Positions 9,791 to 17,924 of a DNA stretch of 64,000 nucleotides are shown piece by piece (position 1 is the first letter of the stretch; each line of letters opens with the position of its first letter). The position numbers and the translations under genes were made by a program. Origin of the DNA: Rikenellaceae bacterium (lineage in GTDB: Bacteria > Bacteroidota > Bacteroidia > Bacteroidales > Rikenellaceae). The stretch covers positions 164,384-228,383 of the forward strand of contig SUZM01000002.1 in the NCBI GenBank assembly GCA_015059965.1. Reading direction: 5' to 3'. Below the pieces are notes generated by a model. The model was not told the DNA's origin and ran no database searches. It saw only the letters and a list, made by a program, of their open reading frames with translations.

Positions 9791-10309
9791 TTAAAAGATA
9801 AGTTGCCACAACTCTTCGTCTTTCCACCCGTCGGGCGACCAATTCCAGTGGGCTTTGGTGCCGACGTGCCGAAATCCTCCACCCGAGAAGAGGTGGCGGC
9901 TGGCCGCATTGTCCGATTCGATATGGCACCACAGTTGCTCGAGGCCCAGCGTCTTACGGGCATATTCGATGGCCAGGTTCAGCGCCTCGCGGGCATAGCC
10001 CTGTCCGCGGTCGTCGGGGCGATGGATCAAGATCCCCAAGCCCGCCCGGCGGTTCAGCGCATCGATCTCGAAGAGGTCGAGTGTCCCGACTGCCTCGCCC
10101 TCGAGGGGCTGGATGATCAGGCGGCAGGAGCGGCTCACAAAGGGGTCGAGGGGTTGGTTTCGGGCAAACTCCTCGAGTGCATGGCGTGAAAAGGGGGCAA
10201 GGGTACCGCTGACGTGCCACACCTCGGGGTCGTTCTCCCAACAGTACATGCGATCCACGTCCTCGGGCTCAACGGCCCGAAGCAGCACCTTCTCTCCTCT
10301 TAAGTTCAT
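9791..10309 (-). CDS. GNAT-family N-acetyltransferase (RimJ/RimL-like)
   Basis: A cytoplasmic acetyl-CoA-dependent acetyltransferase of 172 residues. The N-terminus (LRGEKVLLRAVEPEDVDRMY) is typical of the RimJ/RimL/SpeG subgroup. The acetyl-CoA motif A appears as DDRGQGYAREAL in the middle, and the SDNAASRHLFSGGGF segment is standard for the family. The substrate could be a ribosomal protein N-terminus, a polyamine or a small molecule. It follows the ROK regulator by 3 bp and ends at a terminator, so the pair forms one transcript. This suggests, but does not prove, a shared physiological setting. Confidence 0.85.
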   Translation of the reverse strand: MNLRGEKVLLRAVEPEDVDRMYCWENDPEVWHVSGTLAPFSRHALEEFARNQPLDPFVSRSCRLIIQPLEGEAVGTLDLFEIDALNRRAGLGILIHRPDDRGQGYAREALNLAIEYARKTLGLEQLWCHIESDNAASRHLFSGGGFRHVGTKAHWNWSPDGWKDEELWQLIF

Positions 10310-10312
10310 GGT

Positions 10313-11542
10313 TTACAGTCCAATGATCTTGTTTCGGATCAGCATGGCCGAGCCCCATGCGCTGGCCGACTCGGTCATCTTCGAGACGCGGAATTTTGTA
10401 TCCTTATAGACCAGATTGAGCGAGAATTTGTTGGTGGCCGACTTCAGGGGCAGCATCACATAGTCGCCCGCAGCGGCCAGGTTGCCGCCCACGATCACCG
10501 TCTCGGGGTTGAAGGTGTTGATCAGGAAGGCTACGGCCTTGCCGACCTTCTCGCCAGCCTCCTCGATCAGCTCGATCGAGAGGTTGTCGTCGTTCTTGGC
10601 GGCGGCGATGATATCGTCGATATGGATCATTTCGTGGCGGTCGTACTTTTCGCGCAGGATCGTATTGACCCCCTTGCCGATCAGCTCCACCATTTTATCC
10701 TCGATGGCTACGCCCGAGACCTCGGTCTCCAGACACCCCTTCTTGCCGCACGAACAGATGATCTCGTTGTCAAAGAAGGGAATGTGGCCGAATTCGCCCG
10801 CGAAGCCGCTCTTGCCGTAGTAGAGCTGTCCGTTCACCACAATACCGATCGCCACGCCGCGACCCATGTGCAGGTACAAGACGTTGGTCTCCTCTTTCGA
10901 CTTGCCGCAGGTGTACTCTGCATAGCAGCGCGCGCGGGTGTCGTTTTCCAGCAGGACTCGCAGGCCGACGCGCTCCTCGATGATGTCGCGCAGGGGAGCT
11001 TCGCTCGAGGTGAAGTATTTATAGGAGTGGCCCGTTTCGGAGTTCACGCGTCCCACGATGCTCACCCCCAGGCCGAGGATCTTGTCGCGATTTACCCCGC
11101 AATTGTCAATGAAGGCGTTGATATTCGAGCAGATGCGGTCCAGACACTGGGGGCGGTCCGAGAGCTCGAACGTGGTGTCGATCTCCTCCTTGATGATGTT
11201 ATTCTGCAGGTCGGTGACCATGTAGGTCATGTTGTCGCGCCCGACATTTACGCCGGCGAAGTAGATGGCCGAGTTGGCCAGACCGAAGACGTTGGGACGG
11301 CGTCCGCCCGGAGTCTCCACTTTGCCCAGATCGGTTACGATGTTCTCATCGACGAGCTCCTGCACCAGCTTGGTGATGGTGGGCACGCTGATATGCAGCT
11401 CTTTGGTCAGCTCCGAGAGGGTACATTCGCCATTGACAGCCATGTAGGCGATGATGTTTCGCTTGATCAGGTTGTTTTTGTGCGAAATACCGCGCTGCGC
11501 ATCGTCGCTGTGGCCATTGAAAAATTCGGTAAGTGAGCTCAT
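10313..11542 (-). CDS. ROK-family transcriptional regulator (NagC/Mlc type)
   Basis: A 409-residue sugar-responsive regulator. The N-terminus holds a winged helix-turn-helix (about residues 35-90; CTLSELTKELHISVPTITKL). The ROK kinase-like domain follows, with VNVGRDNMTYMV, GFAGEFGHIPF and the zinc-binding CSCGKKGCLET motif. Having both parts marks it as a regulator rather than a free-standing sugar kinase. nagB lies about 1.3 kb upstream with fabD between them, so an amino-sugar effector is plausible but inferred. A TATATTTG box (11581-11588) lies about 40 bp upstream. Confidence 0.85.
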   Translation of the reverse strand: MSSLTEFFNGHSDDAQRGISHKNNLIKRNIIAYMAVNGECTLSELTKELHISVPTITKLVQELVDENIVTDLGKVETPGGRRPNVFGLANSAIYFAGVNVGRDNMTYMVTDLQNNIIKEEIDTTFELSDRPQCLDRICSNINAFIDNCGVNRDKILGLGVSIVGRVNSETGHSYKYFTSSEAPLRDIIEERVGLRVLLENDTRARCYAEYTCGKSKEETNVLYLHMGRGVAIGIVVNGQLYYGKSGFAGEFGHIPFFDNEIICSCGKKGCLETEVSGVAIEDKMVELIGKGVNTILREKYDRHEMIHIDDIIAAAKNDDNLSIELIEEAGEKVGKAVAFLINTFNPETVIVGGNLAAAGDYVMLPLKSATNKFSLNLVYKDTKFRVSKMTESASAWGSAMLIRNKIIGL

Positions 11543-11580
11543 ATCTGCTTATTCTTAATAATTATTTCCGTTTTATAGGA

Positions 11581-11608
11581 CAAATATAATAAGAAAAATT
11601 GAAAACAA
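11581..11608 (-). promoter_or_regulatory. Probable promoter of the ROK/GNAT transcript
   Basis: A minus-strand TATATTTG at 11581-11588 matches the -7 element. A TTG at 11606-11608 is only 17 bp upstream, shorter than the usual spacing. It lies about 40 bp before the ROK gene. Confidence 0.5.
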
Positions 11609-11659
11609 GCCCCCTTTTTGCGATTTATTTTAATAAAATATCAATTTTTTATAAAAACG

Positions 11660-11693
11660 CCGAGGGGAAACCCTTTTGTGGATTTCCCCTCGG
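11660..11693 (-). terminator. Terminator after fabD
   Basis: CCGAGGGGAAA (11660-11670) pairs perfectly with TTTCCCCTCGG (11683-11693). On the minus strand the stem is followed by CG and a T-run. It lies 21 bp beyond the fabD stop. Confidence 0.85.
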
Positions 11694-11713
11694 TGCGGTG
11701 TGCGTTCAGTGGT

Positions 11714-12595
11714 TTAAAGCGTAGCCTTCGACTCCACGGCAACCTCGCTGCTCACCTTCTTCACCAGTCCCTGCAGGACGTTGCCGGGGCCGAGCTCCGT
11801 GAACTCCGTGACCCCATCGGCCAGCATCTGCTTGACGATGTAGGTCCAGCGCACCGGGGCCGTCAGCTGTGCGATCAGGTTCTTCTTGATCGTCTCGGCA
11901 TCGGTGTAGGGCTTGGCATCCACATTCTGGTAGATGGGGCATGAGGGGGTGTGGAAGGGGGCCTCGGCAATGGCGGCGGCGAGCTCCTCGCGGGCGGGCT
12001 CCATCAAGGGCGAGTGGAAGGCTCCACCCACCGGCAGGCGCAGGGCGCGACGGGCACCGGCCTCCTTGAGCTTTGCGCAGGCGGCATCTACGGCCTCCAC
12101 CGAGCCCGAGATCACCAGCTGACCCGGGCAGTTGTAGTTGGCGGCTACGACTACCCCCTCGATCTGTGCGCAGGCCTGCTCCACCACCGAGTCCTCGAGA
12201 CCCAGGATGGCGGCCATGGTTCCGGGCTGAGCCTCACAGGCCTTCTGCATCGCCATAGCACGCTTTGAGACGAGCTTCAGGCCATCCTCAAATGACAAGG
12301 CTCCGGCGACAACCAGGGCCGAGAACTCGCCGAGCGAGTGGCCGGCAACGGCATCGGGCTTCACGCCTAAGGCCTTGGCCAGGATCACCGAGTGGAGGAA
12401 GACGGCGGGCTGCGTTACCTTCGTCTGCTTGAGCTCTTCGTCCGTACCCGAGAACATGATGTCGGTGATCCGGAACCCGAGAATTTCGTTGGCCTGCTCG
12501 AAGAGGGCCTTGGCCTCGGGTACGTTGTCGTAGAGGTCTTTGCCCATGCCGACCGACTGGGCTCCCTGACCGGGGAATACATATGCGTGTTTCAT
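11714..12595 (-). CDS. fabD: Malonyl-CoA:ACP transacylase
   Basis: Transfers the malonyl group from CoA to acyl carrier protein at the start of fatty acid synthesis in the cytoplasm. The 293 residues have the N-terminal FPGQGAQ motif, the catalytic-serine motif GHSLGE (Ser87) and a GAFHSPLM motif carrying the active-site histidine near residue 200. The length is normal. It is a stand-alone gene with its own promoter (12620-12649) and terminator. No other fab gene is adjacent. Confidence 0.95.
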   Translation of the reverse strand: MKHAYVFPGQGAQSVGMGKDLYDNVPEAKALFEQANEILGFRITDIMFSGTDEELKQTKVTQPAVFLHSVILAKALGVKPDAVAGHSLGEFSALVVAGALSFEDGLKLVSKRAMAMQKACEAQPGTMAAILGLEDSVVEQACAQIEGVVVAANYNCPGQLVISGSVEAVDAACAKLKEAGARRALRLPVGGAFHSPLMEPAREELAAAIAEAPFHTPSCPIYQNVDAKPYTDAETIKKNLIAQLTAPVRWTYIVKQMLADGVTEFTELGPGNVLQGLVKKVSSEVAVESKATL

Positions 12596-12619
12596 CTCTT
12601 TTCAGTTTTGATTCGCTGG

Positions 12620-12649
12620 CAAAGGTACAAAATAATTCACAATTCACAA
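12620..12649 (-). promoter_or_regulatory. Promoter of fabD
   Basis: Minus-strand TTG (12647-12649), 19 bp, then TACCTTTG (12620-12627), 25 bp before the start codon. The upstream part overlaps a short tandem run of a CACAATT-type heptamer (about 12638-12665). Confidence 0.7.
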
Positions 12650-12682
12650 TTCACAATTTACAATTATGGAGTGAAAACAGAA

Positions 12683-12802
12683 AGAAGCTGTCTAACCAGG
12701 TGATTTCTGCGTTACGCTCGCGTTAAAATGCTCATTTACGCTTAGCAAACTCCGCTTTTGAGCGCTTCGCAAGCCTTGAAATCCCACTTGTTATACAACT
12801 TC
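12683..12802. repeat. Long intergenic palindrome, family A (single copy)
   Basis: A 120-nt imperfect palindrome between nagB and fabD. The outer arms AGAAGCTGTCTAACCAG and the reverse complement of the 3' end match with few differences. The interior carries GCTCATTT...AGCAAACTCCGCTTTT...CGCAAGCCTTGAAA, shared almost word for word with the tandem units at 29721-30205. It is a dispersed Bacteroidetes REP-like element with no coding capacity. Confidence 0.75.
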
Positions 12803-12808
12803 TACGCC

Positions 12809-12846
12809 AAGGGGCTGTCGCAACACTACTTGTTGGACAGCCCCTT
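12809..12846. terminator. Strong hairpin after nagB
   Basis: AAGGGGCTGTC (12809-12819) pairs with GACAGCCCCTT (12836-12846), and inner CAACA/TGTTG extends the stem. It lies about 34 bp beyond the nagB stop. The T-run is poor on both strands, so it may be a weak terminator or an mRNA 3' stabiliser. Confidence 0.6.
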
Positions 12847-12879
12847 TACTTGTTGCGCCTTATCTTGCGCCCCTTTTTC

Positions 12880-13683
12880 TTACTTGTTGCAAATCAGGTT
12901 CTTCTTCTCGATATCCTTGAAGTAGCGGTAGGTCGATACGCGGAGCTCTTCGGCTGCGGGGTCGTCGCAGACGATGATCCCGCAGGGGTGTACCTGCAGG
13001 GCCGAGATGGTCCACTGGTGGTTGTATCCCCCCTCGATGCCGTGGCGCACGGCGCGGGCTTTCTTGTGGCCGGTGGCCAGAATCAGCACCTTCTTGGCCG
13101 AGAGGACGGTACCGACACCCACCGTGAGGGCGGTTTTCGGAACCAGGTTTACGTCTCCACCGAAGAAGCGCGAATTGACAATGATCGTATCCTGCGTGAG
13201 GGTCTTCTGGCGCGTGCGTGAGTTGAGCGACGAGAAGGGTTCGTTGAAGGCGATGTGGCCATCCTCACCGATGCCACCCATGAAGAGGTCGATACCACCG
13301 GCCTCGACGATGCGGGCCTCGTAGTCGGCGCACTCCTGCTCCAGATCCTCGGCGTTGCCATTCAGGATATTGACGTTCTCGGGTTTGATGTCGATGTGGC
13401 TGAAGAAGTTGTTCCACATGAAGGAGTGGTAGCTCTCGGGGTGCTCCTCGGGCAGGCCGACGTACTCATCCATGTTGAAGGTGATGACGTTTTGGAACGA
13501 TACCTCGCCGGCTTTGTGGAGGCGGATCAGCTCGGCATAGGTCTCCAGGGGGGTGGAGCCGGTAGGCAGACCCAGCACAAAGGGTGAGGAGGTGTACTTG
13601 GCTTTCTGCTTGATCTGCTCCACAATGTAGCGGGCTGCCCACTGGGCCACCTGCTGCGGGTTGTTTTCGATAATAAGTCTCAT
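12880..13683 (-). CDS. nagB: Glucosamine-6-phosphate deaminase
   Basis: Converts glucosamine-6-phosphate to fructose-6-phosphate and ammonia, the last step of amino-sugar breakdown. From the ATG at 13683 it has 267 residues, the normal length, starting [20 protein letters not shown]. The frame is open to 13788, but that extension is rejected as non-homologous and covers the promoter. Key motifs are [20 protein letters not shown] and [14 protein letters not shown], which carries the catalytic Asp and His. It is monocistronic, with a hairpin downstream. The ROK regulator about 1.3 kb away may respond to amino sugars. Confidence 0.95.
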   Translation of the reverse strand: MRLIIENNPQQVAQWAARYIVEQIKQKAKYTSSPFVLGLPTGSTPLETYAELIRLHKAGEVSFQNVITFNMDEYVGLPEEHPESYHSFMWNNFFSHIDIKPENVNILNGNAEDLEQECADYEARIVEAGGIDLFMGGIGEDGHIAFNEPFSSLNSRTRQKTLTQDTIIVNSRFFGGDVNLVPKTALTVGVGTVLSAKKVLILATGHKKARAVRHGIEGGYNHQWTISALQVHPCGIIVCDDPAAEELRVSTYRYFKDIEKKNLICNK

Positions 13684-13745
13684 AATCCAAACTTTTAGGG
13701 TTTGACTTCGCTGTTCTGTTTCCGTTTTTGTGGGAAAACTTTTTT

Positions 13746-13753
13746 CAAAGATA
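13746..13753 (-). promoter_or_regulatory. -7 element of the nagB promoter
   Basis: Minus-strand TATCTTTG at 13746-13753, about 63 bp upstream of the nagB start. I see no clear TTTG at the -33 spacing. Confidence 0.55.
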
Positions 13754-13789
13754 GCAAAAAAAATGAAAAAATGTACGCCCCCGGGCAAA

Positions 13790-13825
13790 AAAATATCCGT
13801 TCCCCTTTCGAGGAGCGGATATTTC
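13790..13825 (-). terminator. Terminator at the end of the tubulin-like operon
   Basis: AAATATCCG...TCC and GGA...CGGATATTT form a long stem. On the minus strand it is followed by an uninterrupted T-run. It lies about 60 bp beyond the last gene of the 13885-21622 operon and sets its 3' boundary. Confidence 0.85.
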
Positions 13826-13884
13826 TATTTTTAAGTTGGGGTCGAAGGGTTACTGTGGAAATCTTAAACCCTTCTCCCGAGTGA

Positions 13885-14880
13885 TTAAATATCAATGTTG
13901 AAGTCGCCGATATCGAAGATCTCCTCCTCGTCGATATGCTGGGTCTTGGCATCGTTCATCCAGTAGGGCTGCCAGGTACGAACGTGGATCAGCGGGTGCT
14001 CCTCGTCGGTGAAGTCCCAAAGCAGGAAGAGGTAACCATCATCCTCATATTTCGATCCGGTGTACTGGGCATAGTAACCCTGGCGCAACAGTACACCGTA
14101 GTAGTCATTGAGGGTCGGGTGGCGCATGATCTTGATCTCGCTGAAGGTAACGCGGATATACTTGGTCAGACCAAAGATTCGGCGGAGGCCGGCGATGTAT
14201 TGGTCTTTATTTTGTGTCTTATAGGTTACCTTGTTGAAGGTAATCGGCGAATCTATTTTCTTGACCTGGGTCACCTTACCGGTGATGATGATGGCATCGT
14301 CGCTGAAGACCTGCTCCAGGAAGTTGAGGTCCTTCTCGTTGTAGGCGGTGCGGAAGTGCTCCACATAGTCCAGAATCATCTGGCGGCGGCGCATATCCGT
14401 CACCTCGCCACCCTTTTTGATCACCTGACGGTAGAGGTTGTTGCTGATGGCAAAGTAGAAGCTGACGATTCGTCCCGAGATGTCGAAATCCACTACAGCC
14501 TCCTGGTAGGAGTCGTCCTGCATAGTGGAGTCCACGGGGCGGGTCTGCAGCGGAATGTTACGCACCTGCAGGTGGTTGCCGATACCCTGCAGCAGCGGCT
14601 CGACGATTTCGGTCTCCATGCAACTGAAATTTACGTTGCTCCAGAGCATCGAGATCGAGTTTTGGGCCTCGGTGGCGATGTTGAGCTTCGAGAAGTCGAT
14701 CTGACCGTTGGCGGCAAAGGCGCGGTTGGCCTCGGTGAGCAGGGCCGACAAGTTCTGCTCGATGCGCTCTTTGATCCCCGGGTTGTCGTATCCGTCGCTG
14801 AGCTCAAACTTAACCTCCTGCGCCGTAGCCGAACTTAACGCTCCGGCGATGCAGCATAAAAATAAAAAGAGTCTTTTCAT
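13885..14880 (-). CDS. Secreted protein with an NTF2-like C-terminal region
   Basis: A protein of 331 residues with a cleavable signal peptide (MKRLFLFLCCIAGALSSATA, then Q), so it is periplasmic or exported. The N-terminal half resembles no family I can name. Residues about 165-300 look like an NTF2/SnoaL-type fold, with a helix (LDYVEHFRTAYNEKDLNFLE) followed by SDDAIIITGK and later strands ending in HVRTWQP. The C-terminus is acidic. It is the last gene of a six-gene operon led by a small membrane protein and a tubulin-like GTPase. An NTF2-like fold would suit ligand or peptide binding, but no catalytic residues can be assigned. Confidence 0.65.
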   Translation of the reverse strand: MKRLFLFLCCIAGALSSATAQEVKFELSDGYDNPGIKERIEQNLSALLTEANRAFAANGQIDFSKLNIATEAQNSISMLWSNVNFSCMETEIVEPLLQGIGNHLQVRNIPLQTRPVDSTMQDDSYQEAVVDFDISGRIVSFYFAISNNLYRQVIKKGGEVTDMRRRQMILDYVEHFRTAYNEKDLNFLEQVFSDDAIIITGKVTQVKKIDSPITFNKVTYKTQNKDQYIAGLRRIFGLTKYIRVTFSEIKIMRHPTLNDYYGVLLRQGYYAQYTGSKYEDDGYLFLLWDFTDEEHPLIHVRTWQPYWMNDAKTQHIDEEEIFDIGDFNIDI

Positions 14881-14913
14881 AGGATATTTTGTTTTGCTTG
14901 TTTCTTCTGCTTA

Positions 14914-15858
14914 TTATTTGGTAATCATCACCCACCAGGCTCCGCAACCCTTATAGTTGCGGCTCGAGTCCTCATAGCGTGAGAAGTAGTTTACGCGTTT
15001 GCCATTGGCCTGCTTTTTATCCAGAATGGTGCGAATCTTTCCATCCGAGATGTTGTAGACAATCAACAGTGCCTGTCCCACCATCTCCATATCCATCGAG
15101 CGTCTTACGTCGCCGTGGGCGCACTTGTCGCTGTTATTGTTCAAAAGCGTTTTCACCTCATCAATGGTTTGGAGGCTGATCAGCTCATCTATTGGGAATC
15201 CGGCCGCGGGGGCGGGTTCGGGCTCAGCAGCTACGGCAGGAGCCGGGGCCGGCTCGGCTACGGGGACGGGCTCAACTGCAGGAGCAGGGGCAACGGCCAT
15301 TGTTGTAGCGGCAGCCTCGGTGGCAACCTCAGCACCGGCCGTAGCCGTAGCCGCGGCGATTGCAGCGGCAGCTCCCTCCGAGATGTTCAGTTCGGCAAGG
15401 GCGGCCTGCTCCTCAGCCGTCAGGGCGGGTGCAGGGGCGGGAGCCGGTGTAGCCTCAACCACAGGTGCGGGCTCGATAGCAGGGGCAGCGGCCACCTCCT
15501 CGGCTTCACCGGCCGAAGGGATAATGCTGCTCTTCTTCACGAAGACGAAGGCGCGGTAGAGCGTGCCACGCATCGTGTTCAGCTCGTGGCTGGCCTCGGC
15601 TACCTCGGCGGCAACCACGTTCTGACCCGTGGTGTTCTCCTGCGTGGCGAGCCACTCTTCAATATTGAGCATCAGCAGATCCTTGGCCACCTCCATGGCC
15701 TCCTCCTTCGTGGGGGCGGCGTTCTCTCCATAGAGGTAGTTCTGATCGCGCTTGATCTCGTTTATCTTGCTTTTGACCTCGTCAGCGGTCATTTGTTGTC
15801 CCTCGACAGGAGCGCAAAATCCGGCAACCGCCAGGGCGATAAGTAGTAATTTTTTCAT
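14914..15858 (-). CDS. Secreted protein with a long Ala/Pro linker
   Basis: A protein of 314 residues. A signal peptide (LLLIALAVAGFCAPVEG) leads a helical N-domain (about residues 25-115). A low-complexity linker rich in Ala, Pro, Val and Glu (about 120-235) follows, then a compact C-domain of about 75 residues with a KCAHGDVRRS stretch and a tail ending GCGAWWVMITK. The linker resembles periplasm-spanning linkers such as that of TonB, but no TonB-like C-terminal motif or N-terminal anchor is present. It lies 33 bp upstream of the NTF2-like gene and 21 bp downstream of the 381-residue gene. Function unknown. Confidence 0.6.
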   Translation of the reverse strand: MKKLLLIALAVAGFCAPVEGQQMTADEVKSKINEIKRDQNYLYGENAAPTKEEAMEVAKDLLMLNIEEWLATQENTTGQNVVAAEVAEASHELNTMRGTLYRAFVFVKKSSIIPSAGEAEEVAAAPAIEPAPVVEATPAPAPAPALTAEEQAALAELNISEGAAAAIAAATATAGAEVATEAAATTMAVAPAPAVEPVPVAEPAPAPAVAAEPEPAPAAGFPIDELISLQTIDEVKTLLNNNSDKCAHGDVRRSMDMEMVGQALLIVYNISDGKIRTILDKKQANGKRVNYFSRYEDSSRNYKGCGAWWVMITK

Positions 15859-15879
15859 GGCATTTATTGGTTAAGGCGT

Positions 15880-17025
15880 CTATTTTATCGTAAATTTCGG
15901 GGCCGTGGAGTGCTTTTTGATCTGGTCGTCGTAGTAGAGCGTCTCCAGGTTGTGAGTTGGCGTGAAGGCGTTGAGCTTCGCTTTCAATACCCCTCCCGGC
16001 TTTCCGATCTGGTCTCGGTCGATCGAGACCTGCAGGATGTGGTTGTATCCCCACTGCTGATTGACCATCAGCAGGGTTGCCACGATATGTTGTTCGTCGC
16101 TCTGCTCGATTCCGATATAGGGTTCGCATCCGCAATCGAGGCAGTAGCTTACCAGACGGCCCAGGTTGATCGTGTATTCTTCGGCTTTGAAGCCGTACTT
16201 TTGTTGGGAGATCTGTACCGTATACGCTTTGGCGAGGGCACTTACGGAGAGGAGGTTGATGAGCGATTCGGCGGCATGCTTGCGGTCGATCAGCAGCTCG
16301 AAACGACTCTCCGAGTCCGACTTCACTTCGCGGTAGTAGAGTGCCGAGGCCATCTGCGGGATCATGTAGTGGCCGCGCTTCTGGATCCAGATTCCCTTGG
16401 TGGTGGTCTTCTCCAGGCGTGAGATCTTCGGCTCTCGCGGCAGACTCTCGTCAATCGGATAGTTGGCGAGTACCCCGCGCAGGTTGTTCTCCTGCTCGAT
16501 CTTATTCTCTCCCGAGATCAGCTCCCAGTTCGCCGGCAGCGTGATTGTGTAGAGCCGTTTTCCCTCCGAAGAGTCCCAGCAGAGCTCATACATGCCCGTT
16601 TGGGGGCTGTTGATGCTGAAGAGCAACTCTTTTTGTCCGATCACCAACTCCATCGAGCCGCTTTGGCGTACCCCGTTGTCAAAGCGTTTGCGCTCCAGCT
16701 CCTCGGGGCTTTCAGTCGAGAGCTCCTCGAGCAGGTAACGCTCGGCGAAGTCGCATAACTCCTTGCCTGCCAGCTTTTTGAGCTCGGGGTCGAAGAGTTC
16801 GATGCCCAAGTGGCTGACGATGCCCGCCTGCCACTCGGCAACGACAGGGAAGCCTTTGCAACGGCCGACCCGGAGTGTTGTATCTCTCTTCGGCTGGTTT
16901 AGCGTGAGTTGGTTCGCCTCGCTAAGCTCTCTGAGCAGCTGCGTGCGATACCAGGCGCTGCTTTGGGCCTGGGCCGTAAGGCCAAGACCCAGCAGGGCTA
17001 TACCTATATATAATATACGTCGCAT
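15880..17025 (-). CDS. Secreted protein of unknown function
   Basis: A protein of 381 residues with a signal peptide (ILYIGIALLGLGLTAQA, then QSS). The mature part is mixed alpha/beta, with no membrane helix and no motif I recognise. A short CLDCGCEPYIGIEQ segment in the C-terminal third holds three close cysteines and could bind metal or form disulfides. The C-terminus is basic (KKHSTAPKFTIK). It follows the zinc-ribbon/MORN gene by 41 bp and precedes the Ala/Pro-linker gene by 21 bp. With the two later genes it gives the operon three consecutive exported products. Confidence 0.6.
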   Translation of the reverse strand: MRRILYIGIALLGLGLTAQAQSSAWYRTQLLRELSEANQLTLNQPKRDTTLRVGRCKGFPVVAEWQAGIVSHLGIELFDPELKKLAGKELCDFAERYLLEELSTESPEELERKRFDNGVRQSGSMELVIGQKELLFSINSPQTGMYELCWDSSEGKRLYTITLPANWELISGENKIEQENNLRGVLANYPIDESLPREPKISRLEKTTTKGIWIQKRGHYMIPQMASALYYREVKSDSESRFELLIDRKHAAESLINLLSVSALAKAYTVQISQQKYGFKAEEYTINLGRLVSYCLDCGCEPYIGIEQSDEQHIVATLLMVNQQWGYNHILQVSIDRDQIGKPGGVLKAKLNAFTPTHNLETLYYDDQIKKHSTAPKFTIK

Positions 17026-17066
17026 GGCTTATCCTTTTTTTGTGTTCTTCTTCTTTAGACTCCTTC

Positions 17067-17882
17067 TTACTGCTTGCGGAATCGACCCAGCGGGTGATCC
17101 TTCTCCGGATTCATGCACTTACCCAGTACGATCGTCTCCTTGAGGTTGTTTGCGGCATCGTACCAACGGGCCTGAATCAGGTGGCCGTTGTCCCACTCAC
17201 CGATCAGGTAGTCGCCGGGCTGTGCCAGACGGTTCTTCGTGTCGTGGGCATCAATGAGTCGCTGCGACTGGAAGGTCAGCGTACCCGTGCCGTGGGGATA
17301 GCCGTCCTTGAGCTTGCCGGTGAAGGTGCCCACCGTGGGGTACTTGGGAGGCTGAGTGGTCGTCACCTTGGCCTTCACGGTTACCTCCACGCTCTTCTGA
17401 ACAAGGCTGCCGTCGAGGGCCGTTACGGTAATGGTCGTCTTACCGGCCTTTACACCCGTGATCTCGGGACCCATCACCGTGGCGATTGCCTCATCGGCCG
17501 AGGCGTAGCTCAGTGCGGGGTTCGTAGCCTCGATGGGCATGGCCATGGCGTTGATCATCACCTTCTCGCCCACCTTCACGGTGTAGGACTCGGCATCGAG
17601 CGTGATCTCCTGTACAGGGATCTCCTTCTCACCGCCGCCAAAGGCGAACCAGGCTCCGGCACCACCGCCGCCTACAACTACTGCGGCCACGATGGCCCAA
17701 ATCCAGGAGGGAAGACCCTTCGGTTTGTCGGCAACCTCCATCAGATCGCCGTGGCAGTGGGGACAGACGAAGTCGTCCGTAATATCTACCTCAATGATTT
17801 CGTTGGCATCGGCTTTCGGGCAACCCTTCTGGTCGCCGCTCGTAAAGTTCGTGCACTTTCCTTTCTTCGTGTAACTTGCCAT
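17067..17882 (-). CDS. Zinc-ribbon / TM / Ig-like / MORN membrane protein
   Basis: A 271-residue mosaic. The N-terminus has four cysteines (10, 21, 40, 43; CPHCHGDL) that probably form a zinc ribbon. One transmembrane helix spans about residues 60-81 (WAIVAAVVVGGGGAGAW). Residues about 88-170 are an Ig-like domain of the bacterial Big_2 type. The C-terminal 85 residues carry MORN-like strands (GTFTGKLKDGYPHGTGTL and GDYLIGEWDNG). The ribbon would face the cytoplasm and the Ig/MORN part the periplasm, making it a natural link between the tubulin-like protein (42 bp upstream) and the secreted proteins downstream. No enzymatic motif is visible. Confidence 0.75.
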   Translation of the reverse strand: MASYTKKGKCTNFTSGDQKGCPKADANEIIEVDITDDFVCPHCHGDLMEVADKPKGLPSWIWAIVAAVVVGGGGAGAWFAFGGGEKEIPVQEITLDAESYTVKVGEKVMINAMAMPIEATNPALSYASADEAIATVMGPEITGVKAGKTTITVTALDGSLVQKSVEVTVKAKVTTTQPPKYPTVGTFTGKLKDGYPHGTGTLTFQSQRLIDAHDTKNRLAQPGDYLIGEWDNGHLIQARWYDAANNLKETIVLGKCMNPEKDHPLGRFRKQ

Positions 17883-17924
17883 AATTTTCTATTTTTTTTG
17901 TTCTTCTATTCTGTTTTGTGTGGC

